From Andrena cerasifolii (lineage: Eukaryota; Arthropoda; Insecta; Hymenoptera; Andrenidae): 64,000 nucleotides of DNA. The notes below the pieces were generated by a model. The model made no database searches and was not told the origin of the DNA. It was given only the letters and a program-made list of their open reading frames with translations. The translations under genes were made by a program, and so were the position numbers. Positions 47,943 through 60,188 of the stretch are shown one piece after another (the stretch's first letter is position 1; each line of letters opens with the position of its first letter). Location: assembly GCF_050908995.1 (NCBI RefSeq), contig NC_135118.1:13463501-13527500 (forward strand). The letters run 5' to 3'.

Positions 47943-50807
47943 CTACAATTCTACGTTCGGAAATATGAATTAACGCTTCGAGTGGCGTTTCCACGTGCAC
48001 ATTTTTTGGAAAGCATCGGAAATGTTACCCGAGTGTTTCCGAATGTTTGCTCGAGGCAAGTTACGCGAAAGTTTCTCGGCATTAGCGGACGTTCGGAGAG
48101 GCCTGTCCGACTTGAAGTGACATTCTTCCAAACCTTGCGCGCAATTACACTAACGACACAAATATCAAGCAGGTAGGTGCTTACCCACATGCTACTGCTC
48201 CTCAGAGATAGGTAAATTCTCCTTATTAAAACCTCCCAGAATTTGCTGATAACGATGCCCAACAGTTAATACGATATTAAGGAATGTAAATTAAAAAAAA
48301 AAAAAAACAAGAACAAGGGAGAGGAATAATTATTCGATTCGCGTGTTCAGCTGAATCGCTTTCGTATGAAAATGAAATAGCGGTTGGCCCCGAAACCAGT
48401 TTGACGGCTCGAAAACTTTTATCTCGGCCTGCTAAGGGGGTGTACACTTTGTCGTTCTGTGGTGAGATCTTTCCCTCGGCTAGAGAACGAGCGACACGGA
48501 AAAAGGTACTCGATGGTGTAACGAGGCTCTCGTAAATTATGAATTATTCAATGATTCGCGACCCAAGATGGAAGAGGCGATGAACCGATGCAGCTGCTGA
48601 CAGGTTCACGTGAACAGCGCGTTCTTTGCATTGGCCGTGATCGTGAGAACGGCGTTAAAGCTTCCCGAACACGTTACCTTAATTAGCATTACTTACGACC
48701 CAGCAATCGGACTTCGAGGATCAACGATGCCACGTGCACCGTACACTTACATTTCAACGGGAAGTCGTACACATTTTATTATTATATTGGATATTATAAG
48801 CGATGGGATTATCAGGAGAATCGTCTGTGATACCGCACGGTTATTATGTCATTAACTGGTGAACAAACGGGACTCCAGGGTGTCGGTAGTTGTTCCTGGC
48901 GAAATGTGGCTGGTAATCTCAAGCGGCAAAAATATTCCAATCAGGCATTCACGATCGACTAATGCTCCTTAATGGCCATCAATTGTATGCAGCGGGTTGG
49001 ATAGAATATTGAGGTCGTTTAATTCTGTCAATAGAGAGATATTCTTACAGCTGACGTGATACTTGCGGTAAGACCACAAGACGGACGGTCATAATGAAGC
49101 TTCCTTTAATTAGTTTCTTTTCCCTATATCTCGTTTCAGAGACGACGAAAAAATGGTCGCTCTCCTATGGAGAGGTTCTCATTAGATATTCGTTATAAAC
49201 CGCCAGCGAAGTTTGCCCGTACCCTAGTTCTTGCTAGAATCATTAAAGACAGAGCAGAGTCGCTATCAAACATTATGGAAATCAAGCATGACGCGTGTCA
49301 GGCGAATTTCATTTTTTAAATTCGCCTCGTGAAATGTCTGATCACTTTCTTCCAAACGTGCAAGAAACAAATATCGCGTCCTCCATCCTCTGTACCTAGC
49401 CATTTCGTACGCGTTCCTTATTCTACGCTCGGTCTCGTTGCCATTAAAAGCAGGAAAACAATTGAGACGTTGAAATGGTGAACGACGTAAGTGCCAGTAG
49501 TTAAAAGGTTCAGTAGAAACAAAAAGCGCGCGTGTGTTCATTTTGTCACTTACATCGTGCATCGCTCGTTTATCGCTATGGATTATCAGCGCATACCAAA
49601 TTTACAGATTTACAGGCAAACAAAAAGATTACTGGCACTTTCATTGTTTTCCACCACCACGAAGTTGACATTTACAATTTTTAACAAGTCAAAATGAATT
49701 ATTCTAGCACTTATAATTTTTGCTATTCCGCAAGGAATTCATATTTTCTTTCGGCTAAAAAAATTGTTCTCCTTAACGCTAAACATCATCGACGGTGCAG
49801 CTTAGAAATTGAAAATCACGTTTGAGAAGCTCCCCTCGCAGTCTCCCTCGCGGCAGCTTTCTAATCCGACGGAGACGATGGACAAGCGTTGTTAAACTAG
49901 TAGGAGACAGGCTGAAACGCAAACTGGCGTCTCGGTGACGCAAGATTTATTTCACAATTTCCGGCCTCGGGATGCATCCGTTCGCACGCGGCCGACCTAA
50001 ATTTCTGCACCTGAGGTGTGCAGCGTATCAAGCCTCTAGATAAGGATTTCCTTCTTTTTGCCGCGGCTTCTTGCGACGCGCCCGCCGCGAGATAGGAAGC
50101 TCGGAGCGCATGTACGCGCGGTCATTACGAGGCGGAGGAGAACGGCATCGAGTGCGCCGCGGTTTATAAATGCTCGTCTAACGAAGCATTCTACCGTCAC
50201 GTAGAGATAGGTTTTTCAGCCGCGCTGGCGCGGACGAAAGCTGCTTAAGCCGTCAAAGGGACATTTTCCTCGAACTGCTCGTTAATCGCGATGGTCTTAA
50301 GGTACCAGGAGAGAATCCTTCTCGAATGCAATCCCCTAGCACCGAACACACGACACCGTATGCACGTATACTCGGTTGCATCCAGGGTCAGTGTACTGTG
50401 TGGGCTGGAACTAAAAGTCACGACATACGTATACACCGGCATAATACGTCGAAGATTGTATTTCATCGGAAAAAGGAGAGTTAAGAAGGACGCCGGTATA
50501 CGCGACTAACGTTCTCCGCCGTGGAATGTCGTCTGCGGCGTTGGCTTCTCACTCTAGCTGCACAGCCGCGTATATAGGTACCGTAATCCTTGAACATTGT
50601 TGGAGCAGGATTCGAATTTGAACTGTGTCATCCCCCTGCACTGTGTCGTCGAAATATGGGGGACTGTTGCGCGCCTTGGTACCGGCGAAACGAAAACGAA
50701 CAACGGCTCGCATTCGGATACAGGCGGGCATGAAGCATTGCTGCGGCTTATGCTGGACGCTCGAGAAAGCGGGTGGAGATTTTCAGACGGCGTGGTACTG
50801 TTTCGAG
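47943..50807. other. Non-coding stretch, nothing recognised
   Basis: Unique sequence. A poly-A run lies at about 48291-48307. 49800-50560 is CpG-rich. Frames at 48610-48855, 49266-49562 and 50554-50944 overlap opposing frames and show no domain. Confidence 0.45.
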
Positions 50808-50984
50808 CAGCGGAGCACGCAGACGGGTGGCCAAGGAGCCCTGGAACCCCCCAAATCAAAAGGCAAAAGGAGATTAATGTAACCACGACTGAGGCAATTC
50901 AAGAGCTTTGTGAAAAGGAAAGAATACTGGATTTTATTTTTTAAATTTTTTATTTTATTGAATTTGCGTAAAAATATAGATACA

Positions 50985-51877
50985 GTTGAATGTAAGACTG
51001 ATTAGGAGATTATAGTTTTTATACCAAAGATAATGTTTGTGGTTTAATAAACGATATAATTATCGTTTTGGTTTTCTTTTAAAGACAATACATTTTTGTC
51101 GGTGCGAACCTTCATAAATAAACGTTATTAATAAAATTCTGTTTTGTTTCATTAGGAAATGAAATATTTTATTAAAAGGCAACTCTTATATATTACAAGG
51201 GAAGATCCCCAACCAGAAAATTAAAAAAATTCTGAGACTTTGTGAATATGTGGGGGATTTCCCTCTGGTTACAACGCAATTTTTATTTGTGGCCCAAATT
51301 CACTCGAAGGGGGTGAAATTAACCCCTGAAAATTCGGCTATTTCCCAATTTTGTATTATAACTCCCGAAGTGTAAGAGATAAAAAACAGTTTCAAGACAA
51401 AAGTTACTTCTTTTAATTAGATCTATCATTTGGTAAAAAAAAATTATTTTACAGTTCACGAGTTATAACACAAAATCGGTAAATAACCGGATTTTCAGCG
51501 GTCAATTACACCCCCTTAGAGGGAATTAGGGCAGCAAACAAAAATTGCGTTGTAATCTGGAGGAAATTCTCTACAAATTCACAAAGTTTCAGAATTATTC
51601 GAATTTCCGGGTTCGGGATGTTTCCTAGTTAGTAACAATTTACCCCAATACGATAATAACTTGCCCCATATAGGGGTAAGAAGTTCCGCTTCGATCAGCC
51701 ACAAATAAATTACTTTCTATGGAAAACCTATCACAATATATTAAATACAAGCTTAAAATCAGAAAATATAATAAATTTAACAAAAAATTAGTCAATAGTG
51801 AAGAGAATAACTACATTATTTTCCAGTCATTTTTTATGTTTTATCGAAATCGGAACATTTAGCCCCGGTCTCCCCTA
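50985..51877. mobile_element. Mariner-like element, family D copy 2 (nested, left end unclear)
   Basis: From about 51080 it is nearly identical to the right part of 45150-45933 (CATTTTTGT, CTTCATAAATAAACRTTATT, GGGGTAAGAAGTTCCGCTTC, CTATGGAAAACCTAT). It ends with the same terminus, minus-strand GGGGAGACCGGGGCTAA, followed by TA. The left terminus of copy 1 is not recognisable here, so the left boundary (50985-51080) is uncertain and internal sequence has been lost. It interrupts the family C element and is itself interrupted at 51197-51626. Confidence 0.7.
51197..51626. mobile_element. Foldback MITE, family A copy 2 (innermost insertion)
   Basis: Homologous along its length to 26441-26829. 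The ends are AAGGGAAGATCCCCAAC and minus-strand AGGAAACATCCCGAAC. The interior is an inverted repeat (ACAACGCAATTTTTATTTG against CAAACAAAAATTGCGTTGTA). The uninterrupted family D copy reads GCAACTCTTATATCCTAGTA at 45671-45690. Here the same phrase is split by this element, which fixes its limits to within a few bases. Confidence 0.85.
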
Positions 51878-51924
51878 TTCGTTCAAACTGACTCTCCGAA
51901 GATTAAATCCTGAGTGCGCCACTG

Positions 51925-53163
51925 TTCGAAAGGGTAAGAGATCTCTTCAATAATATCGATCTCTTCAATAATCTCTTTCAATAATAACGATATGGAGTTA
52001 GCCTTTGAATGGAATAACACTGGGTAAAGTATCTCTATAAACAGAATAATAATATCAAATAAGCGAAAAGTGAAAACAGTTCTATTTTGCAATTTCTGTT
52101 AAACAGTTGCTCAGTGATCTCATATTAGTCGAGGATTTTTCACTTTTAATGCTACACTCTAAAATCTTGAACATTACACCATCAGAAAAGAAATCATCAC
52201 TTTCCTCTTATTTAACTCTGAATTCTGTTTGTTGCTTCCACAACACGAATCGTCTCGTTGTACCTAGCTCGCGATGCTCCCCGATTCCACTGTCGCGATG
52301 CAAAGATTGTGCGCGCGGCTTGTTCACCAGGGGCAAGGTGAGCACGAGTGAATGAAAATAAGCCCCGTTGCCGGGATACGTTCCATTAACGGCGCATAAT
52401 CTTAACGCCATCAACAATGGTTACGCGCGTTGCCTGGCAAATGCATATGCAACTCGTTACGCGTGCACCGCCTAGGAAGAAGGAGCACGCCGTAGGTTTT
52501 ATCTACAATTAACCGATGTCTAAGCAGAGTTAATGGTACAATGCACTTCCTGCTGGCTGGTTGTTGCTACCGGCTGCCGCAATCAACGCTGCTGCAACGT
52601 CAAAGGGATGTCTTCGCCCCGTTCCTTTTTTGTATCACCCTCGAATGGTAATTGCCGTCAGCATTAATTACCGTCCCGATGGTACCCGCTTCCCGTCCCT
52701 CACCCCCGACGAGTTGTCAATCTTTGCCACCATTGCCAGCCAATTTCCACAGCGGACGCGACGTTTCGTTATCAGCGTTACACCGTGCCACCATTTCCAT
52801 TGCCCCGCGACGCTGGATCGCGGGTGGCCCGGTTTTATTTAACACGCCAAGGGAATTAATCTTCCGCGGGACACCGAGGTACGACATCTCTGCCCTGTAC
52901 AATCGAAAGATTGGAAGGCGCCAGGTTTGATTTATGAGTAATTTGTGTGTACCCAGCTTTGGAGCTGTCGGGCCACTACTGCTGTTTGCGCGTCGTCATG
53001 AAAGATCGATCGCCCGGGTGCTAATATATGGGTGGATTTGCTTAATTTTCGGGGATATGCATTCGTGTAATGTGTTTGACAACTTGACGAAAGTCACGGT
53101 ACCGTGGCCAATACCTGTTTCGGTTGAATTCTCGAAATTATTATATCGCGAAGCTTGAGTATT
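51925..53163. other. Non-coding stretch, nothing recognised
   Basis: A short direct repeat (TCTCTTCAATAATATCGA / TCTCTTCAATAATCTC) lies at about 51940-51985. 52230-53000 is moderately CpG-rich with overlapping frames on both strands and no domain. Confidence 0.45.
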
Positions 53164-53392
53164 ATATTGTACTAGCTTTACCATCCGGCTTCGCCCGGAA
53201 TTTAGATTCTGATTTTGTAAAAGAAATTTTGTTTGTGAAAATAGATAATTTTTTTTTTTGTGAATATATTCATTTGGATTGGCCAGGCAAGAGCTGAGGC
53301 ACATTTCGCGACCCCAGAATTTACCGTTCGAAAGTTTTTAGGCGACAGACAAACGCGCAAACATATCAACTTTCTGCTGTACCTGTATATGA
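53164..53392. repeat. Dispersed repeat family B, copy 2
   Basis: Colinear with 38971-39194. It begins TATATTGTACTAGCTTTACC and continues CGGCTTCGCCCGGAATTTAG. It ends shortly after GCGACAGACAAACGCGC and TTTCTGCTGTACC. Same orientation as copy 1, no coding sequence. Confidence 0.75.
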
Positions 53393-54472
53393 AGATTTGA
53401 AACTGATAGATTCTTAGATGGCGTTGAAGCATCACTTAACATTCTGCACTCTTAACTCAAGCCTGATTTTCCTTTTATTCCATCGTTGCTTTCATCGCCC
53501 TGTCTTTGCACATTCCGCGCCTAAACCAAACTTCCTTTGCGAAGAACGAATGATGCATTATACATGCGTACTCGCGATTAGGCTTTACAAGATTTATCTT
53601 AATACAATGGCAGCATTTATTACGTTATACACGGGCAACGTTTTCAAGCCCTGAGAATGAAGCGCAGTACAAGATAATCCTTGTCTTCTCTGGAAATTTA
53701 ATTCCGTTGCGACGGATTAGCGTATAATTCTTGGGGGATTAGCGAAGGCAAGGAACAAGGAGAGTCGATTCCGATATCAAGCTCGCATTCCTTTCGCGGG
53801 TCGAGTATATCAGTTAACAAACTTGTTCGTTATCGTCCACAGTAGCGGCTCGTGAATTTGTGCACGTGGATTCCTGCACAGATGAAAAATCGTTAAGTCG
53901 CTCCGCGCACGCAATCCTATTCTATCATCCAAGGACGATTTATATACCTTTGCCGATTTACATAAGGAATGCATCGTATATTTATCTATAATGAAAATCT
54001 TATGCCACAGTAAATGGCGATCGTTCGAATCAACAACCTACTACGGCCACGTTAATTAAGACCCGGCGATTTCGCGTTTAATAAACTGTACACGGGGGAA
54101 CGATTTTTTACGAACCGGTGTCCTCCTCTTCGTTCTTCGTCCCGCGTTTCGCCAATGCACAACGCGTTTCTTAACCCTACGCTCTATTGTGATGCTATCG
54201 GTCGATCTTGGATTTCCAGTCATGTCAACCCGCCAAGCCAGACAATCTGATAGAACCTTATTGTCTCTGCCGTCCTCGCTTCGTATGGTTACACGCTTTG
54301 GCTCTTTTAGGTCCCAATAAAACCAGATAGAGAGTAATCAAGATTTATGACATAGGCATGGCAATGAAGCCTGTAGAGGTATCGAAGGGTGAAGTGCGGA
54401 CATACATACTTCTTCGGTAATTAATGGGCGAATGTAATTTTCTAAGGGCACTGGAACGCTGTGTGCTTGGAA
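53393..54472. other. Non-coding stretch, nothing recognised
   Basis: Unique sequence; one 78-codon frame at 53418-53654 with no recognised domain. Confidence 0.45.
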
Positions 54473-54593
54473 GAGAGGCTTTCTGTACAATTAAATTAAT
54501 TTTACGAATTTTTTGAGAGTTTAATCTATATATATATAATCTCTATTAAACTCGTAATTCGTAAAATTAATTTAATTGTACAGAATGCCTCTC
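54473..54593. repeat. 121-base hairpin with (TA)n loop
   Basis: GAGAGGCTTTCTGTACAATT and the following AAATTAATTTTACGAATT pair almost perfectly with AATTCGTAAAATTAATTTAA and TTGTACAGAATGCCTCTC. The loop holds a TATATATATATA run. It lies directly upstream of the 147-base tandem repeat and may be part of the same larger interspersed repeat. Confidence 0.8.
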
Positions 54594-54712
54594 AGTCTGA
54601 CTCATCAACGTCCAGCTCAAACCGTTTAACCTAGGAACGTGAAATTTGGAAGGTACGTTGCTTTCATGACGTAGGCGCCCACTAAGGAAGGATTTTTGGA
54701 AATTCCATCTCC

Positions 54713-55052
54713 AAGGGGGTGAAAAGGGGTAAAATGTATTTTCTCGGATTCCTTAATATCTATTAGGCCCGATTAGATATCAACTTGGTTCTTACTCACA
54801 AAGATTGCCCACACAAATGCCTAAAAACCAATTTCAGGATTTTGCTCGAATCAACCCGTAAGGGAGTGAAAAGGGGTAAACTGTGTTTTCACGGACATCT
54901 CAATATCTCTTACGTCCGATTAGATATCAATTGGTTTCCACTTACAAAGGTTACTCACATAATTGCCTAAAAACCAATTTCAGGATTTTGCCCTAATCGA
55001 CCCCTAAGGGGGTGAAATGTGTTTTCGTGGAGTCCTTAATATCTCTTAGGCC
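54713..55052. repeat. Tandem repeat, about 147-base period, 2.3 copies
   Basis: Units start at 54713, 54860 and 55006 with AAGGGGGTGAAAAGGGG, AAGGGAGTGAAAAGGGG and AAGGGGGTGAAATGTG. Each is followed by CTTAATATCT/CTCAATATCT and by GATTAGATATCAA and CCAATTTCAGGATTTTGC. The third unit is partial. Non-coding satellite-like block. Confidence 0.85.
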
Positions 55053-56025
55053 ATTTTGCTAGTGACTAATATCTGTGTTTATATTAATAAATACTTTGGT
55101 AGAGCGTGCAATTGGCATTTTCCATGGAAATCCAGAGTATTATCTGCTTTTAATCTTGGTATTCTACTTCGGCTACTTGGTATTCTGCTGTCTCCTTCTA
55201 TTCCGACAGTTGCAGAATTAAGAAAAATTGCTTCGTCTTATGGCGTGTATTTTTTCTAAAGTTGCTGGATGTAAATCTTAATATTACAGACTGACAATTT
55301 CCAATGTCTGGGGCGTTTTCCCACGCCTCGAATTTTTAAAGCGCCGCGAAGAAACTTAACAAAAAGTTTCAGAGAACAGAATTAATTGGAGATATTTGAG
55401 TAATGTTCCATGATGGAAATGAGTGCAAGTAGAATTAATTGAACGCTTGTATCAGTTAATGCAGGATAGCAGCAGGCATATATTTCCCCTAGAGTATCGA
55501 TAAACTGGTCTTAGCATCCTCGTAAAATGGAAGCTACTCCAATTCTACATAATACTCCTACGAGCCATAAAGACTCGTTTCAGTGTGACATTAACGAGTG
55601 GTCTCTTTTTCACGCTGGTTGCTTGCTGCAAGTACGTCCTGCATCTATTTAACGCTGTCAGCTAGTTCGCCACAGATCCTGTTTCCATCGCCACGTTTAT
55701 ACGTCTCTAATTGCTACGTGTTCATTGATAACGCAACATGTTTTATTACCATTGATGTTTTTATACGATATCGTGGCTAAGTATGCTACGAACTTTTCTT
55801 CCTTCCCTGACGAGTGTTACAAACGCTGACGTTCCAGTGATCTTAACATCACTTCCTTTGATCCTCTTGCCTCTACTCCAATAAATTCTATTTACGGACC
55901 TGCTTGACATAGGTATGCTGAACTTTCAGCGTTCTCAATATTTTATAATTAATTCATATCATTCATATGGAAATGGATTTCATTTCTAATCCTTCGTGCT
56001 CATACATTCGTATAATCACAAATTA
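55053..56025. other. Non-coding stretch, nothing recognised
   Basis: Unique AT-rich sequence; small frames only. Confidence 0.45.
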
Positions 56026-56263
56026 GTCACACGGGGTTCACTGTACCCTAACAGAATTTCTGAGTTACCATTTTCGTATTTTTGAATCTTTTCGATCATG
56101 CTATAATAGTTTTTTTTCCCGAGAAATGTAAATTTTGATATGGTGCAATTTATAGTTCAAGAAGAGCGATTTTCCACGGTCGTGGAAAAGAAGATATTTC
56201 CTTTTTTGGCGATAAATCCCCTTTGGAAGTCTTGCTCTTGGAATGCGATACACCCCGTGTGAC
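56026..56263. mobile_element. MITE with GTCACACGGGGT termini
   Basis: GTCACACGGGGTTCACTG at the left and minus-strand GTCACACGGGGTGTATCG at the right form inverted ends of a 238-base element. A small palindrome, TTTTCCACGGTCGTGGAAAA, lies inside at about 56171. Flanks TTA and CACTAA give no convincing duplication, so the superfamily is undetermined. Confidence 0.68.
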
Positions 56264-57442
56264 CACTAAGGCTTAAATTAAATTCCATTTCGTTGATAAT
56301 TGTATCTAAGAAAACTTGAAATTTGGCACAGTATTTACTTAGTATTTACTTAGTAAGGTACACGGATATTTAATTTCAACTCTTTTTAAGTTACTCAACA
56401 TTATTCTATCTTTTTGAAACATAAATATAGTAGATGGCAAAGTGTACTGGGTAGGGTGGCATTTTTTATTAGATGGTTGGTGCATTCCTTTATCTTCTCA
56501 TGATTGATAATTGGTACGGAATTAACCAAGTTCGTACTTTTATGTAACAAATACGAGGTGCTCATTATTTACTAAATAGATTACATTATCTTCCACTTCA
56601 GCGTGTTTCGTACAGTTTCACGTTCGATACGGTTTCTGTGATGCCAAGATAACGGATTCAAGGAATTTGCCTAGTTCCTTGCAAGGGGTCCGGAAATGCA
56701 TAGAGCATTTGCGGACGTGCCAGACTTTTCGCCAAGCTATACGTCACTGTTCTTACGGTAGCGATATTCTGCCAAGTAGTCGTACTCCCCGCTTATTTTG
56801 ATGAACGTTGATCCCGAAAGATGCGATGCTTTTTACGGATGGTAAGAAAATCCAGCTTTACTGAAATCCCAGCTCGCTCGGCCCGGAAGAAGGCGAATCT
56901 ACGTGCTGGGGAAGAATGAATTATTGCAACGTCAGATGTACAAATGCATATCAGAATCTTGGCAATCCTTGCTCAATAACACCCACACCTCCACCTACTT
57001 CATCGTTTTTTTTCCATTTTACGTATCTTACTGTATACATTTCATACGTTATCAATAACATACTTCGAGAACTTTACCCAACAAGTAGGTATTTTACACA
57101 GAAAAATGAGATTAATAAAAGACATTCTACTTCTTCTACACACGCACCAAAACTTCAACTACAACCTCAGAAGCTACAGAAACATTAAATTGCATGAAAC
57201 GAGCTCCAGAGAATGAGAACGAAGTAAGTCAATACTACTTCACATTCAAACCTCAATCCTTGAGGTTCGGTGTCTGGTAGATTAGAAAGTATTGTATGCG
57301 CGTGCCTCCATTTTTACATTTCCAGCGAGTACACACCACGGGGTGTTAGGTACAAAAGACTGCCACCATTAGAGCGTGCGAAGTCCTACTCGACAAACTT
57401 TTTGTTCGGAACAGCAATAATCCATTTTTCTTTCCGACGCAC
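56264..57442. other. Non-coding stretch, nothing recognised
   Basis: Unique sequence with a short direct repeat of AGTATTTACTT at about 56331-56352 and no recognised gene. Confidence 0.45.
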
Positions 57443-58333
57443 ATGGTCCAAGAAACAATTAAGATTCCGCCGCGAGATGGGCCTCGGATGGCAAGGTCAG
57501 GAAGAGGAGAAAACAACCAGAGGACGAGCGTTGGGTTGCCTAGAAAGGGGTCAGGTGAAACGTCTGCGCGATCCTCTAGCAGTCGCAGAGGGGTCGGTGT
57601 TCTAGAAGGATGGAATTTTATTGGAGCAGCGTCGTTCGCTGATGAATGGCACGAACGGAGATCCTCGAGAGCGCGGTGGGGCCACGCGGTTTTCGTTCTG
57701 CTCGTTTTTCGTGGTCCTTCTTGGGCCTTGCAGGACCTGTACGGGGACTGGTCCGCGATCTACCGTAACCGCATTCCTCCCTACCTCACCTTGCCTCTCG
57801 CACATCCCTTCCTTGCCTCAGTGGAGCCGCTTCAGGTGACTCTGTCCTTCTCTTTCCTCCGCGGTACACCGTCCTCTCTCTCTCCGCTCGGCCCCTTCCA
57901 TCGACCCTTCGCCTTCTTTTTCACGAAACCTCTCTTCTCGTCGCTTTTATTCAGCCGTTCGCGATGTTACCTCTTTCCCTCTTCATCAGCCCTGCCTCCT
58001 CCTCCATTCCTTTCAGCTTCTCCTTTTTCAACGAACGCGCCGGACAAAAGGGCTCGAGTTCCGAAACGTACTCGCCGAGAAACGTCCCTCCGTGGCCCAC
58101 ACAGACTTGTTTCACCCGCAATTACACGGAGTCCCCCGAACCTGCGCGGCCCACTGTTTACCTGGCCGCGAGATTGTCCGTCGGGGCAGACGCGTGCTGC
58201 CGCTATTCGTCATTGTTATGCGCCCTGGAACAGCGCGAACCTGTGTGAACGTGAACTCTGGGTTGGAAGGATTCCTGCAGGATCGTCTGCGACGATTGTG
58301 CTACCTGTTGACCTCGTTTTCAGCCACTTCTGA
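57443..58333 (+). other. CpG-rich, pyrimidine-skewed open region (296-codon frame)
   Basis: This holds the longest open frame in the window, on the plus strand, but other plus-strand phases are also open across much of it (57270-57605, 57964-58248, 58092-58340). The translation is low-complexity, rich in Ser, Pro, Arg and Phe, with no domain I recognise. The cause is probably GC-rich, C/T-skewed composition. An untranslated or first exon of a real gene is possible. I do not call it a protein gene. Confidence 0.35.
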
Positions 58334-59932
58334 CACGTGATATAGTATTTTCTGGAATATCCTTCGAATATGGAACATTTACAGATCTCTTGTTTCTGAG
58401 TTGTCAAGAAACGGTTCAGTCTTTTCCTTGGCCAACTTGTCAGTGGTGAATTCGAAAGCAGGGCACTCGTTAATACTGAAGACTAATCGAAACGTTCGAC
58501 GCCCATGAAGATGTTTAAAATATTTGAGATTTGAGTAATTAGTGAAATGATTTGATAGAGAGCAGATAGAATGGCCCTCGGTGTTTAGTAGCAGAGCGCC
58601 AAACATGGAAGGGAATTTTAAATTCGAAACAATTTCGATAAACTCCCTTCTATTGGGTTACATCGCATAAAACGTTGAACTGTAATTATTTTTATAATGT
58701 TTATATGTATGAACGAAAGGGCGATTTGCATACAATGTTTCTCTTTACAATGGATCACAGATCTGCTTGCATTCCTTTGTGGCGTTGGTTAACAAAAGAA
58801 GCACATACGATCGTTGTTCGTGGTAATTCTCAGAAAAATGCTTTCAGGTTGAAAATTCTAGTTTTGTAAGTGACTAGTCCTTTCTGCGAGAATGCTTTCC
58901 GGTTGGAAAGCTGTAGGAAGCTAATTGTCTTGAAAGAATTTTCAACCACCCCGTATTTCTTTTTCAAACTGAGTGCTTACAGGGGAGACTGGAACAGAGC
59001 ATTGAACGAAGCAGGAAGCAATCCTAATTCCGTCAACGTCGAATGAAGCCTCGCGCGAATCTACCTGCAGACTATTGCAGCGGATCTCGAAGCTATCGGT
59101 GCTCGGGCCAGAGACAGTGACCGACGCGCACGAAGTTACCGATGCGCGCGCGCTGATTATTTGCGCAGGGTGATTTACACGCTCGGTCTTCCATAAGTGA
59201 TATTGCTAATTGCAGCTTTGGGATGGTGCCGACTCTATGATTAACCAGCTCGTTCAGACGCCACTAGCGGAATATATGCAAATTTCTGATCGTTTAGCTC
59301 GGCTACTTCCGAGAACTCGCAGAAACGGGCCCCACTGTGTTTACATCGGCGAAGTGTAGATCCACTTTAAACGAGGCCCATTCAAAATCCTTAACCGATG
59401 AGTTCGAAAGGCGCGACACATTTACGACGGCAAATAACAGGTGGCAGTTGCTCGTTTTACCTGGCCATTACCCTTGTTTCATCGTCGTTAAGTATAAACA
59501 TTACTTTCATCCGACGATCAAGGCACAAGAACCATACACGCCTCACGTACGTAACGTACCGGTGAATTTTAATGCAGCCGTACGTGCAACGAGATTCTTG
59601 TTACGTCATTCGAAGTGACTCATTATAGGTAACGAGAAATGGAGGGAAATCTATGAATGGAACAGTGATCAATGTTGCGAAGGTGAATCAATTTGTTGTA
59701 TCTGTAAACCATGAAGAGTGAAGTTCTTAATCGATTTCTACATGGTATAGCTCCTAAAATGTCACTGTCGCGGGCAACAAAAATAAATTCCATCATAATT
59801 TCTCCTAACAAAATTCTTAATCAAGCAACGATATTCGTGGGAACATAATATATACAAATGAATCCAAGCAGAAATACTCGCGTTGCCGTAGGTATCCATA
59901 TACATTACTAGAAATATTTATTACACCAGCCA
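58334..59932. other. Non-coding stretch, nothing recognised
   Basis: Unique sequence. The phrases AATGCTTTC-GGTTG-AAA occur twice near 58840-58910 as a short direct repeat. No gene is recognised. Confidence 0.45.
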
Positions 59933-60188
59933 CAGGGGCGAATTTAGGGATTCTACACCCCTAGGCTAACAAGCGTCTGCCGCCCCTTCCGTGAAATTTA
60001 AAAATTAAGACAACTCAGATACGAGTTATTACTAATTTGCTAGATGAAAGAAAGGGAATTGTTTTTGAAGTTGTCTCAAGCCTCTGTATATCAACTTTTC
60101 TCAATTTCATTCGCCCAAAATTTGCCACCCTCCAAAATTTGCCGTCCCAGGTTGCAGTCTATTTAGCCTATATACAAATCCACCCCTG
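59933..60188. mobile_element. hAT-like MITE, 256 bases
   Basis: The ends CAGGGGCGAATTTAGG and minus-strand CAGGGGTGGATTTGTA are inverted and of hAT type. The flanking octamers ACCAGCCA and ATCACCCT share 5 of 8 positions, a decayed duplication at best. CAAAATTTGCC occurs twice as a direct repeat near the right end. No coding sequence. Confidence 0.68.

Larger units (their letters stand above)
50808..51924. mobile_element. hAT-like MITE, family C copy 2, carrying nested insertions
   Basis: The ends CAGCGGAGCACGCAGAC and minus-strand CAGTGGCGCACTCAGG match the 40949-41144 element. Left-arm words GGCCAAGG, TTTGTGAAAAGGAAAG and GGATTTTATTTTTTAAAT also match. The right-arm AAGATTAAATCCTGAGTGCG matches too. 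The two arms are separated by an insertion of roughly 900 bases that is absent from copy 1. Flanks GTTTCGAG and TTCGAAAG share TTCGA and suggest a decayed octamer duplication. Confidence 0.72.
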
